Positions 10,053-20,420 of a DNA stretch of 64,000 nucleotides are shown here, piece by piece. Origin of the DNA: Protea cynaroides (taxonomy: Eukaryota; Streptophyta; Magnoliopsida; Proteales; Proteaceae); NCBI GenBank assembly GCA_028583415.1, contig CM053265.1, forward strand, positions 20,220,830 through 20,284,829, in the 5' to 3' direction. A program made the position numbers and the translations under genes. The notes beneath the pieces are model-generated. The model had not been told where the DNA came from and searched no databases. It was given only the letters and a program-made list of their open reading frames with translations. Position 1 is the stretch's first letter. Every line of letters begins with the position of its first letter.

Positions 10053-13000
10053 AAAAGAAATTTCGGCCTCGAAATTTGAACGTACCTTGATCGTCAAAAA
10101 GGTTAGGGTACTCCTTTCTCATCGCGCTCTCTTCTTCCCAAGTAATTTCCTCCACATTTTGGCTTCTCCAATGCACCTTTACATAGTGGATATCCTTGGT
10201 TCGAAGTTGCTGAACTTTTCGGCTTGAGAGCATTACAGGTACCACTTTGAAAGTTAAGTCTTCAGTCAAGTCTGGAGGATCAGCGCTCAAGATATGCGAT
10301 GGATCTCTGACATACTTCTTCAGTAATGATACATGGAACACATTATGAACGCTGGACATAGATGGTGGTAGAGCCAATTGATATGCTACATTACCACGTC
10401 GACTCAATATCTCATATGGTCCCACATACCTGGGGCATAGCTTCCCCTTTTTACCAAACCATTTCAGACCTCGCACCGGTGACACCTTCAAGAACACTTT
10501 GTCACCCACTGCAAACTCCAGATCTCGACGTCAATTATCCGCATAGTGCTTCTGTCGAACTTGAGCTGTCTTTACTCTCTCTTTGATCTGATCAATCACT
10601 CGGCAAGTTTCTTCAACAAACTCCGGTCCTACAATTATTCTTTCCCCCACTTCATTCCATAACAGAGGTGTACGACATTTCCTCCCATAGAGAGCTTCAT
10701 ATGGGGCCATCTGAATTGTAGCCTGATAACTATTGTTGTAAGCAAACTCGATAAGTGATAGCTTCTCATCCCAAGCTCCTTTGAAATCTAACGTACAAGC
10801 TCGAAGCATATCGTCCAAAATTTGAATGGTTCGCTCTGACTGTCCGTCCGTCTGAGGATGGAAAGCTGTACTGAACTTCAACTTTGTTCTCATAGCTTTC
10901 TGTAATCCTTCCCAGAATTTCGATGTAAAACGGGGGATCTCCGTCGGATACTATACTCTCTGGAACGCCATGAAGTCCGACTATATTATCAACATATAAC
11001 TTGGCCAGCTTCTCCATGGTATACCGAGGTCCGACCGCAATAAATCGAGCTGTCTTGGTGAGCCGATCTACTATAACCCAAACTGCATCCACCGACCTTG
11101 GTGTCAAAGGTAAGCCCGTGACGAAATCCATAGTGATACAATCCCACTTGGTAACGGCTGTAGTAAACCTGCGGGTCTTTGCCTTTCCGCTTTAACTTGT
11201 TGACAATTCAGACATTGGAACACAAAACGAGCTATATCAGCTTTCATACCCCTCCACCAATATAGTCTTCTTAGATCATGGTACATCTTGGTACTTCCTG
11301 GATGTACCGAATATGGAGTGTAATGAGCTTCAGTCATAACTCGGCCTCTGATATCGCAGTCTTCTCTCTCAGGTATACATAACCGTCCACGATACTTGAG
11401 TACTTTGTCTGATTCCAAGGTAAAGTCGGGATTACACGTACCCTTCTCTAAGTCTTCCTGCACTGTCCTGAGATATGGATCCTGTAGGATTGCTACCTTT
11501 GACTTCATCAATTAGGCTCGGCGAGATCTTCAATGCGGCGAACATCATAGTGAACTTATGAATCAAGCCTTGCTCAACTGGATCTTCTTCAGTTTCGATA
11601 ATATGTTCTTCATCAATTTCCATCGAACTCGAGGCTGCAGCACGCAATGCGGCATTTGTACTCGGTCATGCCTCAGGTTTCGATGCCCACTTTCTACTTA
11701 AGGCGTCAGCCACCACATTTGCTTTACCTGGATGGTACTGGATGTCGCAATCATAATCTTTTAACAATTCCAGCCATCTTCTCTGTCTCATATTCAGATC
11801 CTTCTGAGTGAAGAGATACGTTAAGCTTTTGTGATCTGACTTGATCTGAAACTTCTCACCGTACAAATAGTGTCTCCAAGTCTTGATTGCATGAATAACC
11901 GCTGCTAGCTCCAAGTCATGCGTAGGATAATTCTTCTCATGCTCTTTTAGCTGTCTTGATGCGTAAGCGATCACCTGTTCTCCTTGCATCAGAACACACC
12001 CAATACCCAACCCTGAAGCATCCGTATATAGAGTAAACGGTACGCTTGGTTCGGGAATGGTCAGGATAGGTGCAGAGACAAGTCTTGTCTTCAAAGTCTG
12101 GAAGCACTTCTCACACTCATCTGTCCATATAAATTTCTCTCCCTTCTTGGTCAATCTGGTGAGTGGAACCGCGATCCTTGAGTAATCTTCCACGAATCTT
12201 CTATAATAACCAGCCAACCCAAGGAAACTATGAATCTCTGCAACAGATTTTGGTGCTTCCCATCCTACTATAGCAGCTATCTTGCTTGGATCAACCTTGA
12301 TACCGTCTCCAGATACAACATGGCCAAGAAAGCCACTTCCTTCAGCCAAAACTCGCACTTCTTGAATTTCGCATAAAGCCTCACATCCCTCAGCCGTTGT
12401 AGGGCTGCTCTCAAATGCGCTGTATGAGTCTCCATGTCCTTAGAGTAAATCAATATGTCGTCGATGAATACGATGACCGAAGTGTCCAACATGTCATGGA
12501 ACACTCGGTTCATTAATTCCATAAACGACGCTGGAGCATTGGTCAACCCGAAAGACATAACCAGAAACTCATAATGCCCATACCTTGTCCTGAAAGCAGT
12601 CTTCGACATATCTCCGGCCTTGATCTTCAATTGGTGATACCCCGATCGGAGATCGATCTTTGAGAAAACCTTTGCACCTTGTTGCTGATCGAACAGATCA
12701 TCAATCCTAGGTAAAGGATATCGATTCTTGATCGTCAACTTGTTTAGCTCACGATAGTCAATACATAGCCGTACACTTCCATCTTTCTTCTTGACGAACA
12801 ACACAGGTGCTCCCCAAGGCGAAATACTAGGTCGTATGAAGCCCTTATCCAGCAATTCTTGTAATTGGGTCTTCAACTCCTTTAACTCGGTTGGGGCCAT
12901 CCTGTATGGCGCTTTAGACACCGGAGCCCATCCTGGTATAAGGTCTATCACAAATTCCGTAGCCCCGTCCCGGTGGTAAGCCCGGAAGATCTTCTGGAAA

Positions 13001-13515
13001 TACATCTGGAAACTCCCGAACCACATCTATATCTTCCATCTTGAGTGACTCTGCTGTGAGGTCGACTACAGATACGAGATAACCCACTCCCCCTTTCTCC
13101 AAGCATCTCTTAGTCTTTAGGGCGGAGAGGATCAACTTTCGATTCCTAGATAACTTAATTCCAGCGAAACTGTATTCCTTTCCCTCTCTGTCAGTAAGCA
13201 TAAGCTTCCTTTCACCACATAAAAGGACGGCCGAATGATGGCCTAGCCAATCCATTCCTAAAATGACATCAAAATCTGCCATCTCAAGTATTACTAGGCT
13301 TGCTTCTAAGTCTCGACCCTCGATACTTACAGGACATGGTCCATAATACTTGGTCAAAGCCACTTCGACTCCTAGTGGAGAGCGAACTATCAAGCTTGGG
13401 TTCAATTGCTTGATTGGTAACTCCATTCGCTTCCCAAACGAAACAGAAACAAAGGAGTGCGTGGCCCCAGAGTCAAATAATACTCTGGCGGGTAAACTAG
13501 CTACATTTACAATTC
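10051..13515 (-). pseudogene. pol: pro-pol of element B: protease, RT, RNase H, integrase, chromodomain (frameshifted)
   Basis: Exon after the mini-intron. Protease (DSGATHSFVS near 13460, DFDVILGMDWLG near 13250) runs to about 13000. Reverse transcriptase covers 13000-12290 with the catalytic FIDD at 12457-12468. RNase H covers about 12060-11690, with TDASGLG, DLELAAVIHAIKTWRHYLYG and DALSRKW. The integrase zinc finger (CLNCQQ near 11200) is followed by the core (MDFVTGLP at 11131, HPQTDGQSERTIQ near 10850). The C-terminal chromodomain (VKVHWRSQNVEEITWEEE near 10110-10170) would steer integration to heterochromatin. It ends GRNFF at 10051, as in full-length family members. Breaks: frameshift near 12970, frameshift near 12330, stop near 11666, shifted junctions near 11500 and 11130, frameshift near 10910 (the second catalytic Asp region is garbled) and stop at 10531-10533. 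Confidence 0.9.
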
Positions 13516-13593
13516 CTGGAATATATTGTCCCTTAGTTCTATATGCTCATGCAACCGAAAGAATAAACCAAATAGTAAGGGATAAAGTCGTAC
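13516..13593 (-). other. Mini-intron joining gag to pro-pol (element B, 78 nt)
   Basis: Donor AACTG|GTACGACT, acceptor ATATTCCAG|GAATTG, with ATAGAACTAAGG as a branch-point-like site. Splicing gives ...VVT-G-IVNVASLPARVLFDSGA in frame. Unspliced, the frame stops within the intron. It shares the block TGAGCATATAGA with the introns of A and C. Confidence 0.65.
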
Positions 13594-14413
13594 CAGTTAC
13601 CACATCAGGTGATGCGGCTGCCTCTTCCGTGGTGACTACCCTGCTGCAGGCTGAGAAACTCTCTCTCCATTGAATCCCTGAAGCTCTTTGGGAAGTATTT
13701 GTCGAAGAAAGCCGCTTTAAACACTTCCCAATCAACTAATGCGTATTGGTTCTCCAAATACGCCCGTGTGGAATTCCACCAAGCATTCGCATCCTCTCTC
13801 AACATGTGAGTGGCAAATAGAACTTTCTCCTCCTCAGTACACGTCATCAATCGAAAGTTCTTTTCCATTTCCGAAACCCACTGTGCTGGCCACAATGGTT
13901 TCCCTGTCCTGCCGGTGAATGATGACGGTTTCAACTTCAAGAACCTGTCCACCGACCGCTAAGATCGTGCTGTCCCTGGGTATCTACTCCGTACCATGGT
14001 GGTGGATACGGATATGCCCCTGGATACGTAGAAGGCGACGGGAAGCGATGCGGTGGTGGTACATTCTGTGCTTGGGCCCTTGGCCTTGGGCTACTCTGCA
14101 CCCGTTGTGAAGACATTTTCTCTCCAGACTCAGGCGTATTACCAGCGGGAATAGAACCTGCTGACCTGAGCATTGCTAGTACCTCACTCAGAAATTCCTT
14201 CTGCTGAGCTTGCATTTGATAGACCAAGTTTGTAACTATGGTCTCGGAATCCCTGTGAGGTGGTCCTGGTAATTCTGTCGGTACTTCCGGGACCTGTTCC
14301 TCCTCCTCTTCAGGGCTGGTTTCTCTAACCTGGTCCTGCTCAGCTTGCTCTTCCTCTAGGCGCTTTCTGGCATGATGATGCTTTCTACCCCTTCGACCGT
14401 TTCCACCTGCCAT
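13594..14413 (-). pseudogene. gag: gag of element B, frameshifted and lacking the zinc knuckle
   Basis: The start at 14413 (MAGGNGRRGRKHHHARKRLE) gives a charged, Pro/Gln-rich N-terminus. A frameshift near 13945 separates it from the core (RFLKLKPSSFTGRTGKPLWP, then FDKYFPKSFRDSMEREFLSL). Just after LSLQQG the sequence jumps to the residues that precede the mini-intron (TTEEAAASPDVVTG). About 150 residues present in A and C, including the whole CX2CX4HX4C knuckle, are missing. The RNA-packaging domain is therefore absent from this copy. Confidence 0.85.
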
Positions 14414-14981
14414 CTCAGACTATTTATTTGGATCTGAGAAGAAGACATAACACGTGAGAATCATCAATAATAGTAGTGTTAGTCTTGAATAATGCAGGAA
14501 ATAGTCGAGAAGTAACATTTCGATTTACACGATTTTGGAATTTTTAAATTTTTCTGGCTCTTTTGGGGCGTACCGGTCGCAACATACCGGTCGCACACCT
14601 GTAGAAATATGCTGCGGCCGGTATAGTCGACCGGTCAAAATTAAATTTCTGGCCGAGACATACCGGTCGCATGTCTATGAGATACCGATCGCCACTCTGT
14701 AGACAGTGTTGCGACCGGTATAGTCGACCGGTCAGAAAAATTTTCTGGCCGAGACATAGCGGTCGCACACCTGGGTCGATACCGGTCGACCGGTATAGGC
14801 ATAACCGTCGACCGGTATGCCCAAAATGGCTTTAAAATCGCGAAAAAGTGAGATTTTCTCACTTTTCTTTTCTTCTTTCTCTCCGGTGGCGATTCCTCTC
14901 TGTCCAACTGAGTTGCTACAGTCCGACCGGTACTCTTAGAAGCCGATTTCTTGCATTCCAAAGCTAGAACATCGTCTCCAG
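14414..14981 (+). promoter_or_regulatory. Leader of element B: motif array, promoter and exon 1 of antisense gene
   Basis: An array at 14565-14815 holds at least ten ACCGGTCGC / GCGACCGGTATAGTCGACCGG motifs in about 110-bp units starting GGCCGAGACATA. Next come a TTTAAAATC box at 14830-14838, a pyrimidine-rich tract and exon 1 with GAGTTGCTACAGT, ending CTCCAG|GTAGGT at 14981. The array flavour (CC-GGTCGC) is the same as in both LTRs of this element. Minus-strand ORFs through the array (14544-14961) are repeat products. Confidence 0.65.
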
Positions 14982-15426
14982 GTAGGTCTCTACCCTCTCT
15001 CTCATATTTTTAGGAAATTTTCATATCGTCTTTATGTAGAAATTTAGGTTTTTCTTTGTTCGAGATGTTTTAACCGTAGGAATTCTTTTCCTTCGGCTTA
15101 GAAAGGGTTTAGGGACCCCCAAGAGCAAAAGCCCTCAACCAATTTGGGGTTTTACCGAACGGTTTTCATAAAAATCGAATTTTTCATCTTTTGACCTAGG
15201 TTTTTCAAAAATTTCGAAATTTTTCTAATTTTTCTTAATTCTTGAAATTTCTTGAAATTTCTTGTTATAATTGCTTGTGATTGGTTTGTTGAAGAGTGTG
15301 GGGGTTACGTAAGTCCTCCTCCCCATGTTTTTGGGTGAGTTCGAGGCTTTTTCCCAATTTATAGCCGTTATGCTGCCGAAATTTCGAAAATTTCTAACTT
15401 TTATCTCATTTTCCTTTGTTTTGCAG
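14982..15426 (+). other. 5'-UTR intron of antisense gene, element B (445 bp)
   Basis: GTAGGTCTCTACC ... CCTTTGTTTTGCAG. It contains TAAGTCCTCCTCCCC followed by GGGTGAGTTCGAGGC, shared with the intron of C and partly A. The ORF starts 7 bp beyond the acceptor. Confidence 0.72.
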
Positions 15427-15433
15427 ACTCTAA

Positions 15434-16498
15434 ATGGCTCCTAGACGCACTCTCGGGAAGCGCTCACATGGTTCTAGCTCTCGGGTTCCCTCTCCACCTA
15501 TCCCTCAGCTAGATGAACTATGGTTTCGCTCTTTGGAAGCTCAGGCTCGGTTTTCTTGGTTTGATGACAAGAGTATCGTATCCGGGCGACGGGTCAATGT
15601 GGGACAATTACACCGGTTTAATGTAGAGACAGCCTTTGGTGCTCTAGGTTGGCTGCCGGTTATTTCCTACACAGAGACCACGCGCCCTAACCTGGTCAAG
15701 CATTTTTATGCAAATCTGGAGCTCGAAGGGGATGTCGAAGACCCGAACCAGTGTAGGGATCTGCGCATTACCAGTTACGTCCGGGGTGTACATATTTCCT
15801 TCAACACCCACCAGTTGGCTGATCTGCTTGGGGTTCCCAACGATGGAGATTTGGTATACTGCGCCCCCAAGGCGAAAGGTTACTTGACTGAAGATTTGCG
15901 CCGGGAGATAGCGCAGCAGATACTCAACCCTGGGGCTCCTATGAAGGCAGCTAGCTTGAGACCTATACCTCGGGTCTACAGCCGCATCATCCAGCACGAT
16001 ATAGTGCCACAGAGCGGTCACTACAATGAGTTGTCCCAGCTCACCCAGTACGTCACTTATTGCGTCTGCACCGGAGAGCGGATCTCACTTCCATACCTCA
16101 TCATCCGGACTATGCATCGAGCGGCTGTGACCGATCGGGCCAGCAACCTTCCCTATGGCCGTCTCGTCACTTTCCTTCTTCGCCGTCTGGGCGTGAGTTT
16201 CAGAGGAGAGACAGCCGTCGAGGACTCCATGACTTCTGACATCGACTGGGATGCGATAAATAGGATGCAGATGGTTGATCTGCCCGTTAGTGATGACGAG
16301 TTGGAGGCTCGCCCTCGTCCACTTGGGAGAGTAGCAGCAGCAGCAGCCGCGGCCAATGCGGCCTATGCGGCAGAGATGGAGGATGATGATGATGACGATG
16401 TAGTTGGGGAAGCACCAGTGCCTGCCCCACAGCCTCCACCTGTACCACCACCATCTGTTCCCACAGTCCCCATGATTTCCATTCTACTTTTCATATGA
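15434..16498 (+). CDS. Antisense accessory ORF of element B (putative plant transposon protein type)
   Basis: An intact 354-residue ORF on the strand opposite gag-pol, between the 5' LTR and gag. It shares with the A copy the blocks NVE.AFG.LGWLPVISY (about 60-77), LRITSYVRGVHISF (about 113-127), LADLLGVP.DG (about 132-144), IIQH.IVPQSGHY..LSQLTQY (about 188-210) and NLPYGRLVTFLLRRLGV (about 238-254), consistent with the 'putative plant transposon protein' domain (PF20167, from memory). The tail has an Ala run, an Asp/Glu run (DDDDDD) and a Pro-rich stretch. The coiled end seen in A is replaced by PMISILLFI, which looks like a small 3' deletion. No nuclease, zinc-finger or membrane segment is evident. 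It is open while gag-pol of the same copy is broken, which suggests selection on the ORF at least until recently. The function is unknown; DNA binding is my inference from context. Confidence 0.8.
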   Translation: MAPRRTLGKRSHGSSSRVPSPPIPQLDELWFRSLEAQARFSWFDDKSIVSGRRVNVGQLHRFNVETAFGALGWLPVISYTETTRPNLVKHFYANLELEGDVEDPNQCRDLRITSYVRGVHISFNTHQLADLLGVPNDGDLVYCAPKAKGYLTEDLRREIAQQILNPGAPMKAASLRPIPRVYSRIIQHDIVPQSGHYNELSQLTQYVTYCVCTGERISLPYLIIRTMHRAAVTDRASNLPYGRLVTFLLRRLGVSFRGETAVEDSMTSDIDWDAINRMQMVDLPVSDDELEARPRPLGRVAAAAAAANAAYAAEMEDDDDDDVVGEAPVPAPQPPPVPPPSVPTVPMISILLFI

Positions 16499-16781
16499 CT
16501 GTTTATATAACAGGGTAACCTTCCGGTTTGTGGACTGTACCCTGTAGCACTATTACATTTGATACTATTTTTCCATTTAATGAAAGTTTCATGGTTTTTC
16601 CTAACTAGTGTATGTGCACATATTAGGTTTCATATTTAGAATAGTACATTATTCTCTTTCTTAGTCCGTCTCAGGTATCAAACAATGCTTAGAGTGAGTT
16701 TGTATTAAGATTTTTAAACTTCCTAACTCAGTTCATCGACCCCATTATGTGTAGCATGGTTTGTTGGAACAGAGCCCGAGA
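16499..16781 (+). other. 3' UTR of antisense gene and spacer, element B
   Basis: No ORF. A GGTTTGTGGACTGTACCCTG-type block aligns with element A downstream of its antisense ORF, followed by T-rich sequence and AATGAAAG-like signals. It ends at the primer site. Confidence 0.4.
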
Positions 16782-16793
16782 GCTCTGATACCA
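16782..16793 (-). other. Primer binding site (initiator Met tRNA), element B
   Basis: The minus strand reads TGGTATCAGAGC, three bases from the end of the 5' LTR at 16797. Confidence 0.93.
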
Positions 16794-16796
16794 AGT

Positions 16797-19145
16797 TGTC
16801 ACACCCCAATTCTGATCCAACCAGAATGGTGTGAGTGAACCGTCATTGAACCAACGGTTCACACCAGGATCTCGAATAGGCCGTGTCCACCCATGCAAAC
16901 CAATTACACATAACCACAATCAGAATATAAATATACAGCGGAAGACTTTAAATAGAATGAACCGAGTATCTATTGATAATTTAAATAAATATCCCATTAT
17001 TCAAATTCAAAGATAAAATAATAATCTTTTACATCCCTTAATAACAAACGAAAATAACGGAAACAACTAAATAAAATCCATCACAGGTACACGCAGAAAG
17101 GGCACTCGCATGAAGCATCATGCTCGTCCTCCCCTGCCTGTACGACCAAAGCAGCTACACCTCCATACGCCGAAGCGTTCACATAGTCGTCCACAGTATA
17201 TCCTGCATCAACATCTAAAAACAATGTATATACAAAGGGTGAGCACACAACACAGCTCAGTAAGACAATCAGACAGTTTCACAAGATTATGCATGAGTAA
17301 CAATCATTTTATGCTGTGGTCTGGTTTTAAGTTTGCAATGTGCTATAGAAAGGTTTGGTGGCCCCCGCACCTCTATACACGAGTGTGTGGCGTCGCACAG
17401 TAATCACACTACCACCAACCCACATGCACCCATCATGGAATAGAGATAGAGCTAAGGTATACCCGCACCTCCCCTGATACTCTACCCATACCAGTACCTA
17501 AGCCCCTACTGGCCGTGGCCTCGCAAACCCGGGCTCGCAACTAACCAATCCTATATGTCAACAATGTATGCTCTATCCCAAAGACAGCCGTCTACGGCAT
17601 AGAGATAGAGCTAGAGCGTGCAGGCCGGGTCGGAGACCTCCAAAACCTCACCTCCCCCTGATACCCTATCCGCAACTAACCCACTAGGATAGAAACAATA
17701 CGCAGGTAGACCCTATCCCAACACAACTCCCTACGGCATAGAGATAGAGCTAAAGCATCGTGGACAAGGCAGCGTCGACTCGGAATCCTCAGTACCACCC
17801 AACGATGGTCGGGACAACATCAATATCGGAGACCAACGTACCACGATCTTCCCCTGATACCCCACCCGTACCAAGCATGTTAAGATAGAATACTACAAAA
17901 GGTGCCAGTGTGAAGAGCGATCCCAGGCCCATGCCCCACTCCACACACCAACGAAAACAATCACATGCCTAACAATCACATCCTATGAATGCATGAACAA
18001 TAATAATAGCTGAAAGTAAAGGATGGCATGTAAATATGCACAACATCACATCATAGATATTCAATGATTAACAACGATTTACTGTCCATTAATTATTAGG
18101 TTTAGGTCAGATTCCCTTACCTGACGCTCGTTCGATTACTTGCTCCACGTCGCAAGATCCAAACGATAAGTCACAAAGTCCTACATAATATTAGGGTTCC
18201 ATTAGAATATATTATTTAGGGTTTCATGTTGGTCGGAAACCAACATGGTTACAAAATACCCTCACAGAGCTGACCGGTGGCATGTACCGGTCGCAGCTCT
18301 GTGGGAAAGACTGGCGACCGGTATGGTCAGCCGGTCCCCCACAAACAACCTCCCGAGAGGTAGCGGTCGCAACATACCGGTCGCACTATGTGCAACCGGT
18401 ATAGTCGACCGGTATGTCTCCGGAAGACCATACATGGGTTCTTCGACTGCCGTCGACCATCCTCCATGGATTTTCAGGGTTTCTCCTATCCATTCTAAGT
18501 CTAGGCTTTGAGTTAGAGCTATCCCCAACTCATTCAAGTCTCGTTTCGATGAATATCATCTCGAAACTCGAATCTAGGGTTTGACGGCAACTTAGGGTTT
18601 ATTGGCCAATTTAGGGTTTTAGATCAATACCTACTTTGCATGGTATTGATCCACCCACACAATTATCATGGGATTCAAACACTTACCGTTGACAGGCGTA
18701 GCGTGAGCTTCGTCAAACGGTAATGGCGGCACCTCCTTCTTCTTCCTAGCTCCTTCTCCTCTCCAAGCTCTTTCTCTTCTCTAGGGTTTGTGAAAGACAA
18801 TGGAAAGGATTTGAGGGGTTTAAGGGTGTATTTATAGGCTAGAAATAGGGTTTAGTAACCCTACTAGGATTAGGAAACTTCTAGGATTCGAAATCAGGTA
18901 AGTGGGACCCGCAGAGACTAATTTCCAAATTCCCGCACATAGCTGTGCAGGCCATACCGGTCGACCGGTACCATCATCCGGTACCATCGACCGGTATACC
19001 TAAAATCAGGTATAATTGGTCGACTTCGGTCCGATTTCCTACCTGTTTGTTATCCGCTTACCCCGTCTGCCTCGGTGATGATCGAAAAACCTGTCACGAT
19101 ACAAAACCCAAGGTTAGACCGGGTTTTCAGAGTGCAGGTCTTACA
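16797..19145 (-). repeat. 5' LTR of element B (2349 bp)
   Basis: Near-identical to 7640-9984, differing by scattered substitutions and 1-2 bp indels (for example CAAATGG versus CAGCGG near the start). It has the same arrays, TATA box and splice-donor-like site. TG...CA termini and the CAACC duplication confirm the ends. Confidence 0.95.
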
Positions 19146-19150
19146 CAACC

Positions 19151-19384
19151 ACTTAAACTCTGGGAATAACTGGTCTACTCACCAGTCTCAAAATGCATCA
19201 ACCACACAGTCGACCAGACAACCTTACATTGACTGGTTTGACTGTTTGACTGGTTTGACTAGTTTGTTTACCAGGCTTTGTGGTTCTTTCATACGGTTGA
19301 TTCATTTGAACAGATTACGATAGAAAAACTTGTCACGACACGAGAACGTAAGGTTAGACTATGTTTTTGGCGTGCGATTTTACA
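19151..19384 (-). repeat. 5' LTR of element A, right segment
   Basis: Continues LTR A after the second CAACC. It carries CTGGTCTACTCACCAGTC, CAGTCGACCAG and a short GACTGGTTT repeat (19231-19265), the second motif array of this LTR. It ends ...GATTTTACA at 19384. Confidence 0.8.
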
Positions 19385-19440
19385 ACTCCACAAACCTTAA
19401 AAGAAATTTTGTCTTCGAAATTACATGTATGGATCTTACA
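19385..19440 (-). other. Polypurine-tract-like remnant abutting LTR A
   Basis: ACTCCACAAACCTTAAAAGAA and the following TTTTGTCTTCGAAATTACATG align with the internal 3' end of elements B and E (from 9985 and 59498). It lies on the side of LTR A where genomic flank would be expected for a 5' LTR. Similarity stops at about 19440. Confidence 0.6.
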
Positions 19441-19559
19441 CAAACATTATCCAAGCATGACATATAGCAATATATCAACATAATAGTACACACAAAGATA
19501 GCATGTAAGTAATTAAAACATGACAGTGTGCACAAATATAGTAATGTAACCAAAATCAA

Positions 19560-19790
19560 CGGTTCATATCATATATCAAAAATAGCCATGATCAACGGCT
19601 CAAATCTTACATAACAAAATAACCAAGATTAATGGCTCAGATTTCATCAAAAATAGCCATGATCAAACGCTCAGGTCTTACATTAAAAATAGCCATGGTC
19701 AATGGCTCATATTTTACATCAAAAATAGCCATGATCAACGGCTTAGATCTTACATAAAAAGTAGTCATGATCAGCGGCTCATATTAAATT
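19560..19790. repeat. Minisatellite, unit about 38-45 bp
   Basis: Five to six imperfect copies of AATAGCCATGATCAACGGCT followed by CA(A/G)ATCTTACAT. Confidence 0.8.
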
Positions 19791-20100
19791 AAATCACATC
19801 AACATGCATTATATCATTAGATTATGAAAATCAACATTTCAGATTAACTTATATCACATCAATATGCATTATATAATTAGATCAAGAAAATCAACAGTTC
19901 AGATTTAGCATGCATTGTATCATCAGATCTTGAAAATCTTATTGTATTATCAGATCATGAAAATCTATGGTTCAAATTCAACTAAATCATATCAGCATGC
20001 ATTATACGATAAAATCTTAAAAATGAATGATTCAGATTAATCTAAATCACATCAATATGCATTATATCATTAGATCTTGAGTTTAAACGGTTCAGATTCA
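19790..20100. repeat. Minisatellite, unit about 60 bp
   Basis: Roughly five copies of AATCACATCAACATGCATTA followed by TATCATTAGATC.TGAAAATCAA. Confidence 0.75.
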
Positions 20101-20420
20101 GTGGATTATGATGGTGTGGATGATGATCGGATGGTAAAAATGATGATCAGATGGTGTAGATAATGAACAGATGGTGAAAATGATGATCAGAGGGTGTGGG
20201 TGATGATCGGATGGTGTAGATGACGATCAGATGATGTAGATGATGATCAGATGTTATATATGATGATTAGACGGTATGATGAACAGATCAGATGGTGTAG
20301 ATGATGATCATCTATGGATGGAGGTAGATCAATGGTGATGATCGATTAGTGGTGAATGCATGGTGGTGATGATGGTTTGATCTGATGGTAGATCAATGGT
20401 TGGATATTGGGGTAAGATCA
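20100..20420. repeat. Short tandem repeat, GATGATCAGATGGTGTA type
   Basis: About fifteen imperfect copies of a roughly 20-bp unit, decaying to the right. Confidence 0.8.

Larger units (their letters stand above)
7640..19145 (-). mobile_element. Complete Tekay-like Ty3/gypsy element B, nested in LTR of element A
   Basis: This is an 11.5-kb element with LTRs 7640-9984 and 16797-19145 flanked by a perfect 5-bp duplication CAACC (7635-7639 and 19146-19150). On the minus strand the order is 5' LTR, primer site, antisense gene, motif array, gag, mini-intron, pro-RT-RNaseH-INT-chromodomain, two polypurine tracts and 3' LTR. The two LTRs differ at only a few dozen sites by eye, so the insertion is recent. 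The gag-pol is nevertheless broken in several places. Confidence 0.95.

Noticed and set aside
14544..14961. Minus-strand ORFs in the leader of element B
   Set aside because: They read through the motif array and are unrelated to anything in A or C.
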